Shown here: positions 27,614-35,781 of the stretch, in pieces | Numbering within the stretch: position 1 is the stretch's first letter | Layout of the letters: every line of letters starts with the position of its first letter | NCBI RefSeq assembly: GCF_000764655.1 | Contig: NZ_JRGL01000121.1 | Span: 21,109 to 85,108, forward strand | Direction of reading: 5' to 3' | Length of the DNA: 64,000 nt | DNA from: Aeromonas aquatica | GTDB lineage: Bacteria > Pseudomonadota > Gammaproteobacteria > Enterobacterales > Aeromonadaceae | The notes under the pieces: generated by a model | Databases searched by the model: none | What the model was told of the DNA's origin: nothing | What the model saw: the letters and a program-made list of their open reading frames with translations, nothing else | Position numbers and translations under genes: made by a program

Positions 27614-28477
27614 ATGAAATCATTTTTCCGACGTTCAGCCCCCGGCCATCGGGTTGGGCTTCTGCTGGCCAGCGATCGTATCCTGCTGGCCTGTGTGGAG
27701 CCACGCCCCCTTTTTACCAGCCGCGCCGTCAATGGGCCCCACGAATGGCCGCAGGCCATGAGCGAGCTGTTCGGCCAGCATGGCCTGGCCAAGTCTAAGG
27801 TGCGGGTCGCCCTGGCCGCCACTCTTTATCAACAGATCCAGATCGACAAGCCCGCCGTGCCCGATGCCGAGATGGTCGGCGCCCTGCCCTGGGCCATCAA
27901 GGATTTCGTCAACGAACCGGTGTTGCAGCTCGCCATGGACTATGTGGATCTGCCGACGCCGCCGGCGGGACGACCGCGCATCAACGTGATCTGCGTCCCC
28001 AAGAACCGGGTAAAGCAGCTGGCGGATGCGGTCAATAATGTGGCAACCCTGGAGGCCATCGTCAGCGACGAGCTGGCCATGACGGCCCTCTACGAGGCGG
28101 ATCAGACGGTGCGCATGCTGCTGTGGCAGCCCAGGGGGCAGGATCTGCAACTGCTGGTGTTCCATCGGAGCGGGCTCTGTTTCTCCCGCCAGCTGCGCGG
28201 ATTCGGCGCCCTGACTAGTGCCCAGGAGCCCGATCGCGATCTGCTCGATGGGCTGACCCTGGAGATCCAGCGCTCTCTCGACTACCTCGCCGGCCAGCTC
28301 AAGCTGCCGGAGCCGGGTCAGATGCAGCTCGCCATCGGCTCACCCTTCATCGGCACGCTGGTGCGTCACCTGGAGCAGGCATTCGGCTTCCCGGTCTCCG
28401 CCATGGCCAATAAAGCCGTGCTGGCCGGGGTTGAGTATCTCTCCGCCTATGGCGCCGCCCTCGGCAGGAGTGAATGA
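27614..28477 (+). CDS. mshI: MSHA biogenesis protein MshI (PilM-like)
   Basis: A 287-residue protein in the first position of the MSHA operon. It is PilM-like in position and predicted actin-like fold (TLYQQIQIDKPAVPDAEMVG, ALPWAIKDFV, VVSDELAMTAL-like IVSDELAMTALYEA), forming with the next two genes the inner-membrane alignment platform. The ATG at 27614 has an AGG 5 bases upstream; a GTG four codons earlier is possible. The stop overlaps the next gene by four bases (ATGA). Confidence 0.88.
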   Translation: MKSFFRRSAPGHRVGLLLASDRILLACVEPRPLFTSRAVNGPHEWPQAMSELFGQHGLAKSKVRVALAATLYQQIQIDKPAVPDAEMVGALPWAIKDFVNEPVLQLAMDYVDLPTPPAGRPRINVICVPKNRVKQLADAVNNVATLEAIVSDELAMTALYEADQTVRMLLWQPRGQDLQLLVFHRSGLCFSRQLRGFGALTSAQEPDRDLLDGLTLEIQRSLDYLAGQLKLPEPGQMQLAIGSPFIGTLVRHLEQAFGFPVSAMANKAVLAGVEYLSAYGAALGRSE

Positions 28478-29070
28478 TGAAGCATCATATCAATCTCTAC
28501 GGCGCCGAGTTCAGGCCCAAGCGTCAGTGGGCCAGCCTCAACCAGATGGCCCTGATCTGGGGCATCAGCCTGTTGTTGCTGGCCGGCATCGGCCTCTCCT
28601 ATGGCTGGCAGCAGCAGGGGGTCAGCCGCGAGCTGGCGCAGTTGCAAGCGGTGCTGGAGATCAAGCGTGGCGAGGCGCAGCGCCTGGACGCCGAGCTGGC
28701 TCGCCACCTGGCCGACAGCCAGTTGCAGCAGCAGCTCCTCAATAAACAGGAAGAACTGAGTGCCAAGCAGGGGCTGATGCAACAGCTGGGTAGCCTCTCC
28801 TTGCAAAAATCCCAAGGCTACGCCGGCGTGATGGCCGATCTCGCCCGTTTACGCGATCCCCATCTCTCCTTGCAGCGGATCGAGATAAACGACGGACACA
28901 TCAACCTCTCCGGTCTGGCGGATCGCAGCCAGGATGTCCCCGCCTGGGTAAATCGCTTCAAGCAGACGCCGTCCCTGGCGGGCAAGCAGTTTGGCGAACT
29001 GACGCTGAGCCGGGACAAGGGGGGTCAGTTGGCCTTCCAGCTCAGTGGCATCGAGCGGGAGAAACCCTGA
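28474..29070 (+). CDS. PilN-like MSHA biogenesis protein (MshI2)
   Basis: A 198-residue bitopic protein beginning MMKHHINLYGAEFRPKRQW, the INLL-type cytoplasmic tail that binds PilM in type IV pilus systems. One membrane helix (ALIWGISLLLLAGIGLSYGW, about residues 27-46) is followed by a periplasmic coiled coil (LAQLQAVLEIKRGEAQRLDA) and a ferredoxin-like domain. It matches PilN; in Vibrio lists this gene is the second mshI. It overlaps mshI by 4 bases and mshJ by 1. Confidence 0.85.
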   Translation: MMKHHINLYGAEFRPKRQWASLNQMALIWGISLLLLAGIGLSYGWQQQGVSRELAQLQAVLEIKRGEAQRLDAELARHLADSQLQQQLLNKQEELSAKQGLMQQLGSLSLQKSQGYAGVMADLARLRDPHLSLQRIEINDGHINLSGLADRSQDVPAWVNRFKQTPSLAGKQFGELTLSRDKGGQLAFQLSGIEREKP

Positions 29071-29717
29071 TGGAATTGAAAACACAGTGGCAGGGGTGTG
29101 CGCAGAAAGTCGACGCCCTCAGCCTGCGGGAGCGGCTCCTGCTCCTGCTGACTGGCGTGATCCTGCTTGGCGCCGCTGGCGTCTACGGTTGGCTGGATGC
29201 CGCCGGCACCCGTCTCGAGCAGGATCGGCAGGCCCTGACGGCGGCCCAGCGGGATCTGGAGATCCTGACACTCGAGAACCAGGGTAAGCAGGTCCGACTG
29301 GCGCGGGACCCGAACTCACAGGTGCGTGAACAACTCGGCAGCACCGAACAGAGTCTCGCCAGGCTGGATGCAGAGCTCAGGGCCCAGACGGTGGATCTGA
29401 TCCCGGCTCACGAGATGCCCGCCGTGCTGGAGGCGCTGTTGTCTCGCTCCACCAACCTGCATATGCTGGCGCTCACCTCCCAGAAGCCAGAACCCTTGAT
29501 GGCCGGCGAGCAGAAGGCCAACCTGTTCAAGCACGGCATCCGGCTCCAGCTGGAGGGCGGCTATTTCGACGTCTACCAGTACTTGAAGGCACTGGAAGCG
29601 CTGCCGCGCCACTTCTACTGGAAAAGCTTTGACTACCGGGTGATCGAACACCCCAAGGCGACGGTGGAGATGGAGATCTACACCCTCAGCACCAGCAAGG
29701 AGTTTATCCGTGGCTAA
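29070..29717 (+). CDS. mshJ: MSHA biogenesis protein MshJ (PilO-like)
   Basis: A 215-residue bitopic protein. One membrane helix (LLLLLTGVILLGAAGVYGWL, about residues 24-43) is followed by a heptad-rich segment and a PilO-like periplasmic domain (LEGGYFDVYQYLKALEALPR, FYWKSFDYRV). It should pair with the PilN-like protein to link the inner-membrane platform to the secretin. It overlaps both neighbours, indicating translational coupling. Confidence 0.88.
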   Translation: MELKTQWQGCAQKVDALSLRERLLLLLTGVILLGAAGVYGWLDAAGTRLEQDRQALTAAQRDLEILTLENQGKQVRLARDPNSQVREQLGSTEQSLARLDAELRAQTVDLIPAHEMPAVLEALLSRSTNLHMLALTSQKPEPLMAGEQKANLFKHGIRLQLEGGYFDVYQYLKALEALPRHFYWKSFDYRVIEHPKATVEMEIYTLSTSKEFIRG

Positions 29718-30078
29718 GTGGCTGACCAGATTCATTACCCTGCCGCGCCCCGGCAACCGGGCCGGCTTGGCCTGGCTGGCATTGTGGGGCAGTCTGCTGA
29801 GTCCGCAGGCCCTGGCCGAGGTGCTGCAGGACCCTACCGCGCCCCTGGCCGGCTCCAGCACGGGGGCCAGCCCCACCAAGGCGGCCGGCTTGCCCAGGTT
29901 GCAGAGCATCATCCTCGGCAACGGTCCGGCGCTGGCGGTGCTCAATGGCCAGAGTTACCGGATTGGCCAGCGGGTCGACGGCTATCAGCTGGTGGCGATC
30001 AGCGCCGATTCCGTGGTGCTGGAGAAGGGGGGAAAGCGCCAGGCGTTGACCCTGTTTGGCAGCAAGATCAGAAATTGA
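29710..30078 (+). CDS. mshK: MSHA biogenesis protein MshK (PilP-like)
   Basis: A 122-residue exported protein. A hydrophobic N-terminal segment ending near SPQALA acts as signal peptide, then VLQDPTAPLAG and an HR-type beta domain (LQSIILGNGPALAVLNGQSY, RIGQRVDGYQLVAISADSVV). This resembles GspC/PilP homology regions that contact the secretin. It starts with GTG inside the mshJ 3' end. Confidence 0.85.
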   Translation: MAKWLTRFITLPRPGNRAGLAWLALWGSLLSPQALAEVLQDPTAPLAGSSTGASPTKAAGLPRLQSIILGNGPALAVLNGQSYRIGQRVDGYQLVAISADSVVLEKGGKRQALTLFGSKIRN

Positions 30079-30139
30079 AGCCGGTTCCACGCAGACTGCT
30101 GCGGGCCAGAGTCATCGAGTTTAATTGCGAGTCAGGTGC

Positions 30140-31837
30140 ATGAATAATATGAAGAAACCACATTTCTGTCTGCTTCCCCTCGCCTTGGCGATGGCGGGCT
30201 GTACGACCTACAAGCATCCTGAGCCGGTGCAGGCCAAGGATGCCCTCAAGCAGGCCATGACCGAGCAGAACCAGACCGCCCCCCTGACCACCTTGCCCCC
30301 CTCGGTGCAAAGCGAGCTGCTGCAGCTCAATCGTCTCCAGCAGCCGGTGGCGGTGCCGGAGAAGCGGTTGCGCATCGCGGCCCATGACGTCGACGCCGTC
30401 GAGTTCTTCGGCTCCCTGTTCAAGGGATCCCGTTACAGCGTGGCGGTACACCCCGGGGTGGCGGGCTCCATCTCGGTGGAGCTCAAGGATGTGACCCTGC
30501 AGGAAGCCCTGGCGGTGGTGGGCGACATGTACGGCTTCGACGTGCAGCGCAAGGGTAACGTGTTCCACGTCTATCCGGCGGGGCTTCGCACCGAGACCAT
30601 ACCGGTCAACTACCTGATGATGGCCCGCCGCGGCCTCTCCCGCACCTCGGTCAGCACCGGCGGCGTCACCGCGAACGACAATAACAACAACGGCAATAAC
30701 AACAACTTCGACGGCAGCAGCAACAACAACGGCAATAACGGCAACAACAATTACGGCTCCTCCTCCAACGGTGACAGCAGCAACAGCGACAACAGCAATG
30801 GCACCCGGATCGAGACGGACAGCAACAACGACTACTGGACCGATCTGCGCGACTCCCTGCAGACGCTGATCGGCACCGGCGAGGGGCGGGCGGTCATCAC
30901 CAGCCCTCAGGCGGGCTTGGTCACGGTGCGGGCCTATCCGAAGGAGCTCAAGGCGGTACGCGATTTTCTGGATCAATCCGGCGAGCACCTCAAGCGTCAG
31001 GTGGTGCTGGAGGCGCGGATCCTGGAGGTCTCCCTCAACGAAGGCTATGAGCAGGGGGTGGACTGGAACGGTCTCTCCGCCAGTTGGGACGGCAACAAGG
31101 GGATCCGGGGCGGTGGCAGCCTTGGCAACAGCCAGGTCGGTGCCAGCAATCCCATCTTCAACGCCATCGGTGGCGGCGCCGGTTTCACCATCTCGGATGG
31201 CAACTTCGTGGTGGCGGTTGACCTGCTCAAGACCCAGGGCGACGTGAACACCCTCTCCAGCCCGCGGGTCACCGCGACCAACAACCAGAAGGCGGTGATC
31301 AAGGTGGGGACGGATGAATACTTCGTCACCAACGCCTCCACCACCACCACCACCTCGGGCAACTCGGCCCCCATCGTCACTCCCAACGTGGAGCTGACCC
31401 CCTTCTTCTCCGGCATAGCGCTGGACGTGACCCCGCAGATCGACGAGCAGGGCCGGGTGCTGCTGCACATCCACCCCTCCGTCATCGACACCGAGGAGCA
31501 GAACAAGACCATCAACGTCGGCACCGCCGATCCGCTGGTGCTGCCGCTCGCCAAGAGCTCCATCCGCGAGTCGGATACCGTGGTGCAGGCCAACAACGGC
31601 GACATCATCGTCATCGGCGGCCTGATGAAGACCGACAAAAAAGAAGTCGTCAGCAAGGTGCCGCTGCTCGGCGACATTCCCTGGGTCGGCGAGGCGTTCA
31701 CCAACCGCAGCGAGAGCACCCAGAAGGTCGAGCTGGTGATCCTGCTCAAGCCGACCGTGGTGGATAACGACACCTGGCAGAAGGAGCTGCAGCGCTCCTC
31801 CGAGCTGCTCGACAAATGGTACCCGTCCAAGGGCTAA
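30140..31837 (+). CDS. mshL: MSHA pilus secretin MshL
   Basis: A 565-residue outer-membrane secretin lipoprotein. The signal peptide ends LALAMAGC with lipobox cysteine at residue 21. N-terminal secretin N domains (LKDVTLQEALAVVGDMYGFD) are followed by an Asn/Gly/Ser-rich linker (about residues 177-225). The secretin core follows: VLEARILEVSLNEGYEQGVD, LSSPRVTATNNQKAVIKVGT, LDVTPQIDEQGRVLLHIHP, IVIGGLMKTDKKEVVSKVPL. It forms the channel for the MSHA pilus. I chose the ATG at 30140; another ATG lies three codons later. Confidence 0.94.
   Translation: MNNMKKPHFCLLPLALAMAGCTTYKHPEPVQAKDALKQAMTEQNQTAPLTTLPPSVQSELLQLNRLQQPVAVPEKRLRIAAHDVDAVEFFGSLFKGSRYSVAVHPGVAGSISVELKDVTLQEALAVVGDMYGFDVQRKGNVFHVYPAGLRTETIPVNYLMMARRGLSRTSVSTGGVTANDNNNNGNNNNFDGSSNNNGNNGNNNYGSSSNGDSSNSDNSNGTRIETDSNNDYWTDLRDSLQTLIGTGEGRAVITSPQAGLVTVRAYPKELKAVRDFLDQSGEHLKRQVVLEARILEVSLNEGYEQGVDWNGLSASWDGNKGIRGGGSLGNSQVGASNPIFNAIGGGAGFTISDGNFVVAVDLLKTQGDVNTLSSPRVTATNNQKAVIKVGTDEYFVTNASTTTTTSGNSAPIVTPNVELTPFFSGIALDVTPQIDEQGRVLLHIHPSVIDTEEQNKTINVGTADPLVLPLAKSSIRESDTVVQANNGDIIVIGGLMKTDKKEVVSKVPLLGDIPWVGEAFTNRSESTQKVELVILLKPTVVDNDTWQKELQRSSELLDKWYPSKG
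30672..30835 (+). repeat. Asn-rich low-complexity stretch within mshL
   Basis: About 50 codons dominated by AAC with GGC, AGC and GAC encode an Asn/Gly/Ser/Asp linker between the N domains and the secretin core. Near-exclusive use of AAC makes a repetitive DNA tract that could vary in length. Confidence 0.85.
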
Positions 31838-31890
31838 GCCATGACAGCGCATCCGTTGGTCGTGCACCGCCCAGGGTCACAGGAGGCCTC

Positions 31891-32781
31891 ATGTACCTGA
31901 GTCACTTTGGACTGCAGGAGGCGCCCTTTGGCCTGACGCCGAACACCGGCTTCTACTATGGGCTGCCGCCCCATGAGGAGGCCCTGCAGGTGCTGAACTG
32001 GGCGCTGGCACAGGGGGAGGGCTTCATCAAGGTGACCGGGGAGGTGGGTACCGGCAAGACCCTGCTCTGTCGCAAGCTGCTGACCGAGCTCGGTTCCGAG
32101 CAAAGGCCGGTGCGCCTCGCTTGGCTGCCGAATCCCCATCTCACCCCCGCCGAGCTTCGCACCGCGCTGGCGCTCGATCTGGGCTTGTCGGTGCACGATG
32201 GCAGCGAGCTGGATCTGACCGATCGTATCCATCGCCACCTGATCGCCCTGCATCAGCAGGGCCAGCGGGTGGTGGTGTTGATCGACGAGGCGCAGGCGCT
32301 GCCGGACGAGACGCTGGAGGCGATCCGGCTGTTCGGCAACCTGGAGACGGAATCGAGCAAGCTGCTGCAGATAGTGCTGTTCGGCCAGCCCGAGCTGGAT
32401 GCCAGGCTGGCCAAACCCCACTTGCGCCAGCTGCGCCAGCGCATCGGTTTTTCTTACTGTCTGCGTGCCCTGCGCTTTGACGAGGCCCGCGCCTATGTGG
32501 AGCATCGGCTGCACGTTTCCGGCTATCGCGGTGCGGCCCTGTTCGACAGCCGCGCCCTGCGCCTGTTGTGGCGCGCGGCGCGCGGGGTGCCCCGGCTCAT
32601 CAACGTGCTGGCCCAGAAGTGCCTGATGCTGGCCTATGGCCGCGGTGAGCGCCGGATCGGGAGCCGACTGGTGCGCCTCGCCATCCGCGACACCGACGAT
32701 GCCAGTCACCTCTCTTTCATCCGCTGGTGGCCGCTGCTGTTGTTATTGGGTGGCGCCCTGGTTTACGGAGTCTGGTCATGA
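31891..32781 (+). CDS. mshM: MSHA biogenesis ATPase MshM (ExeA/GspA-like)
   Basis: A 296-residue AAA ATPase. MYLSHFGLQEAPFGLTPN is the conserved N-terminal signature of the ExeA/MshM family. Walker A GEVGTGKT lies at about residues 50-57 and Walker B VVVLIDEAQAL near 130. A C-terminal membrane helix (WWPLLLLLGGALVYGVW) anchors it; ExeA in Aeromonas assists secretin insertion, so a similar role for MshL is inferred. AGGAGG precedes the ATG at 31891. It overlaps mshN by 4 bases. Confidence 0.92.
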   Translation: MYLSHFGLQEAPFGLTPNTGFYYGLPPHEEALQVLNWALAQGEGFIKVTGEVGTGKTLLCRKLLTELGSEQRPVRLAWLPNPHLTPAELRTALALDLGLSVHDGSELDLTDRIHRHLIALHQQGQRVVVLIDEAQALPDETLEAIRLFGNLETESSKLLQIVLFGQPELDARLAKPHLRQLRQRIGFSYCLRALRFDEARAYVEHRLHVSGYRGAALFDSRALRLLWRAARGVPRLINVLAQKCLMLAYGRGERRIGSRLVRLAIRDTDDASHLSFIRWWPLLLLLGGALVYGVWS

Positions 32782-33929
32782 GCGTGATCAATCAGATGCT
32801 CAGGGATCTGGAGCAGCGTCAGGGCGGAACCGAGGCCGCCGTCTATGTGGCGCCGGTGCGCCGACAGGGTTGGTGGATGCTGGTGTTGACCCTGCTGTGC
32901 GGGTTGGCCATCGGCATCCTCGGCTGGCGCACCTGGATCTATTGGCAGCAGAGCCAGCGAGTGCAGATTCCCACTGCCATGGCCGGGATTTCGCAGTCAA
33001 CTAGCGATGTCAGCCACATAAAAGCAGCATCTTCCTCTGTAACGGCTCCTGCCGTGATGCCGTTGTCGGCGGCCTTGAGCCTGTCGACCCCGCCGGAGGC
33101 CGCGATCGCCGCGGCCACATCACCGGCCGGGACGATGGAACCCGCGGCCCTGGAGGATCTGCCCGCCGCTGACGATGAACCGCCGGCGCCTCAGCTTGAG
33201 CCCGAGGAGATGGCGAACGACGAGGTCGTGCCGAGCGATGAGGAGCTGCAACCGGATCTGCAGGCCGAGCTGGCCGCCGAGCAGGGGGCGATCGCCGCCG
33301 CGCCACCCCGCAAGCCGGGGGTGCTGAAGATCGAAACGGTGGATCTTTCCGAGCCCGAGCTGGCGGCACTGGCGGAGCGCAAGGCGACCACCGCCATGGC
33401 CAAGGGCCAGATGCGGGAGGCGCAGGACAACTATTACCAGGTGCTGGCCCATGATCCCCACAATCAGGGGGCGCGCGAGCAGCTGGCGGGCTTGCTCTAT
33501 GGCGAAGGCCGCCTGACCGAGGCCGGCCAGGTGCTGGAAGAGGGGCTCAGGCTGGCGCCGCAGCAGGCTGATTTTCGGTTGCTGCTGGCCCGGGTGGCCA
33601 TCGGCGAGGGGGATCGTCAGAAGGCGCTCGGCTGGCTGACCGGCTATCAACCTGAGCTGGCCAGCAACATGGACTATTACGCAACCTGGGCCGGGCTGAC
33701 CCAGGAGCTGGGGCAGAATGCCCAGGCGGCAGAGCTCTATGTCAAGCTGCTGCGCCAGCAACCGGACCAGGGCCGCTGGTGGCTCGGGCTCGGTGTGGCC
33801 GAAGATGGTCAGGGCCACAGCCAGCGGGCGCTGGATGCTTATCGCAACGCTCAGCTGCACGGCAACCTCGGCGAGGCATCGGCCCGTTGGCTGGAACAGC
33901 GCATCGCCCAGTTGGCGCCCTCACCATGA
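32778..33929 (+). CDS. mshN: MSHA biogenesis protein MshN (TPR)
   Basis: A 383-residue protein starting MSVINQMLRDLEQR, a family signature. One membrane helix (WWMLVLTLLCGLAIGILGWR, about residues 32-52) precedes a low-complexity acidic and alanine-rich segment. Tetratricopeptide repeats follow from about residue 200 (ATTAMAKGQMREAQDNYYQV, LLYGEGRLTEAGQVLEEGLR, LAPQQADFRLLLARVAIGEG, ELYVKLLRQQPDQGRWWLGL). It probably acts as an assembly scaffold. A CT/GA hairpin and a dispersed inverted repeat follow the stop codon. Confidence 0.9.
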   Translation: MSVINQMLRDLEQRQGGTEAAVYVAPVRRQGWWMLVLTLLCGLAIGILGWRTWIYWQQSQRVQIPTAMAGISQSTSDVSHIKAASSSVTAPAVMPLSAALSLSTPPEAAIAAATSPAGTMEPAALEDLPAADDEPPAPQLEPEEMANDEVVPSDEELQPDLQAELAAEQGAIAAAPPRKPGVLKIETVDLSEPELAALAERKATTAMAKGQMREAQDNYYQVLAHDPHNQGAREQLAGLLYGEGRLTEAGQVLEEGLRLAPQQADFRLLLARVAIGEGDRQKALGWLTGYQPELASNMDYYATWAGLTQELGQNAQAAELYVKLLRQQPDQGRWWLGLGVAEDGQGHSQRALDAYRNAQLHGNLGEASARWLEQRIAQLAPSP

Positions 33930-34050
33930 CCCTCTCCCAGGAGAGAGGGGACAAATCGAGGTCGAGTTAGGCTCGCAGGTTCGATTAGGGTCGCCTAATC
34001 GGACGCGGTGGCGGCGGTGTCATCACTGTAATCGGCGTAATCAGAATCAG
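33930..34050. repeat. Dispersed intergenic repeat between mshN and mshE
   Basis: A hairpin CCCTCTCC/GGAGAGAGGG at 33930-33949 is followed by the palindrome GTTCGATTAGG-GTCG-CCTAATCGGAC (33979-34004, one G-T pair) and a partial GGCGTAATCAGA near 34034. Similar modules occur at 48706-48785 and 55951-56034. It splits the operon but has no T-run. Confidence 0.7.
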
Positions 34051-34065
34051 GAATTTGGAGTAGCA

Positions 34066-35778
34066 ATGGCACAACCCAGACTGAAAATGCGGCTCGGCGA
34101 CCTGCTGGTGCAAGAGCAGATCATCTCCGATGATCAGCTCCAGCTCGCCTTGCAGCAGCAGCGCCAGACCGGCCGCAAGCTGGGGACCACCCTGATCGAT
34201 CTCGGCTTCATCAGCGAGGTGCAGTTGCTGCAGTTCCTCGCCCGTCAGCTGGACGTGCCCTTCTTCGATCTCAACAACCTCACCATAGATGGGGCGGCGG
34301 TGGCGCTGTTGCCCGAGGTGCAGGCCCGCCGCTATCGCGCCCTGGCGGTCAACCTCAGCGACGACAAGGTGACGGTGGCCATGTCGGACCCCGCCGATCT
34401 CAGCGCCCTCGATGCCATCGCCGCCCTGCTGCGCCCCCGCGAGCTGGTGCTCGCGGTGGCGCGGGAAGGCCAGCTGCTCGAGTACTTCGACCGCCTCTAT
34501 CGCCGTACCCGCGAGATCGAGAGCTTCGCCGTGCAACTGCACGAGGAGCATCAGGACTCGGGGTTCGAGCTGGGGGCCAGCAATCTCAACGGCGGGGCCG
34601 ACGAGGGGGAGGCGACGGTGGCCAAGCTGCTGCGTTCCCTGTTCGAAGACGCGGTGCAGGTGGGTGCCTCGGACATCCACATAGAGCCGGACGAGAAGGT
34701 GCTGCGCATCCGCCAGCGGATCGACGGCATCCTGCACGAGAACATCCTCAGCGAGGTGCGCATCGCCCAGGCGCTGGTGTTGCGCCTGAAGCTGGTGGCC
34801 GGGCTCGACATCTCCGAGAAGCGGCTACCCCAGGACGGTCGCTTCGCCATGAAGGTACGCGGTCGCGACGTGGACGTGCGGATGTCGACCATGCCGGTGC
34901 AGCATGGGGAATCCGTGGTGATGCGTCTGCTGGATCAATCCTCCGGCATCTTGTCGCTGGCCGAGACCGGCATGCCGCCGGAAATTCTGGCGCGGTTTCG
35001 CCGTCAGCTCAAACGCCCCCACGGCATGATCCTGGTGACGGGGCCCACCGGCAGCGGCAAGACCACCACCCTCTATGGCGCCCTCTCCGAGCTCAATCAG
35101 GCCAGCCACAAGATCATCACGGTAGAAGACCCGGTGGAGTACAGACTGCCCCGGGTCAACCAGGTACAGGTCAACGCCAAGATAGGCCTCACCTTCTCCC
35201 AGGTGCTGCGCTCCACCCTGCGTCAGGATCCGGACATCCTGCTGGTGGGGGAGATGCGGGACAACGAGACGGTGGAGATAGGCCTGCGTGGCGCCATCAC
35301 CGGCCACCTGGTGCTGACCACTCTGCACACCAACGATGCGGTGACCAGCGCCCTGCGGCTCATCGACATGGGGGCCCCCGGCTACCTGGTGGCGAGCGCG
35401 CTGCGGGCCGTGGTGGCCCAGCGTCTGGTGCGGCGGGTCTGCGAGCATTGCGTCGAGGAGCAGGCGCCCGATGCGGGTCAGGCCACCTGGCTCGGCGTGC
35501 TCTCCGGCGAGGCGCCGGGTCAGCATGCGTATCACAAGGGGCGCGGCTGCCAGAGCTGCAACTTCACCGGTTATTCCGGCCGGATCGGGGTCTACGAGCT
35601 GCTGGAGCTGGATCAGGCCATGATGGATGCCCTGCGCCGCAACGATGCCGAAGGCTTCGCCCGGGCGGCGCGGGAGCATGAACACTACCGACCCCTGGCC
35701 CTGACCGCACTCGATTACGCTCGCCAGGGCATCACCTCGGTGGACGAGGTGCTCAGGCTGGCCGAGGATCTGGGCTAA
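34066..35778 (+). CDS. mshE: MSHA pilus extension ATPase MshE with c-di-GMP-binding MshEN domain
   Basis: A 570-residue GspE/PilB-type ATPase powering pilus extension. The N-terminus holds two 24-residue MshEN motifs, starting RLGDLLVQEQ (residues 9-32) and KLGTTLIDLG (38-61); each ends in Q and the spacing equals that of the c-di-GMP-binding motif of V. cholerae MshE as I recall it. Walker A GPTGSGKTTTL starts near residue 326, with VEDPVEYRL and GEMRDNETVEIGL further on. A four-cysteine zinc site is seen in CEHC and CQSCNFTGYSGR. The ATG at 34066 has GGAG 6-7 bases upstream. Confidence 0.96.
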   Translation: MAQPRLKMRLGDLLVQEQIISDDQLQLALQQQRQTGRKLGTTLIDLGFISEVQLLQFLARQLDVPFFDLNNLTIDGAAVALLPEVQARRYRALAVNLSDDKVTVAMSDPADLSALDAIAALLRPRELVLAVAREGQLLEYFDRLYRRTREIESFAVQLHEEHQDSGFELGASNLNGGADEGEATVAKLLRSLFEDAVQVGASDIHIEPDEKVLRIRQRIDGILHENILSEVRIAQALVLRLKLVAGLDISEKRLPQDGRFAMKVRGRDVDVRMSTMPVQHGESVVMRLLDQSSGILSLAETGMPPEILARFRRQLKRPHGMILVTGPTGSGKTTTLYGALSELNQASHKIITVEDPVEYRLPRVNQVQVNAKIGLTFSQVLRSTLRQDPDILLVGEMRDNETVEIGLRGAITGHLVLTTLHTNDAVTSALRLIDMGAPGYLVASALRAVVAQRLVRRVCEHCVEEQAPDAGQATWLGVLSGEAPGQHAYHKGRGCQSCNFTGYSGRIGVYELLELDQAMMDALRRNDAEGFARAAREHEHYRPLALTALDYARQGITSVDEVLRLAEDLG

Positions 35779-35781
35779 CTC

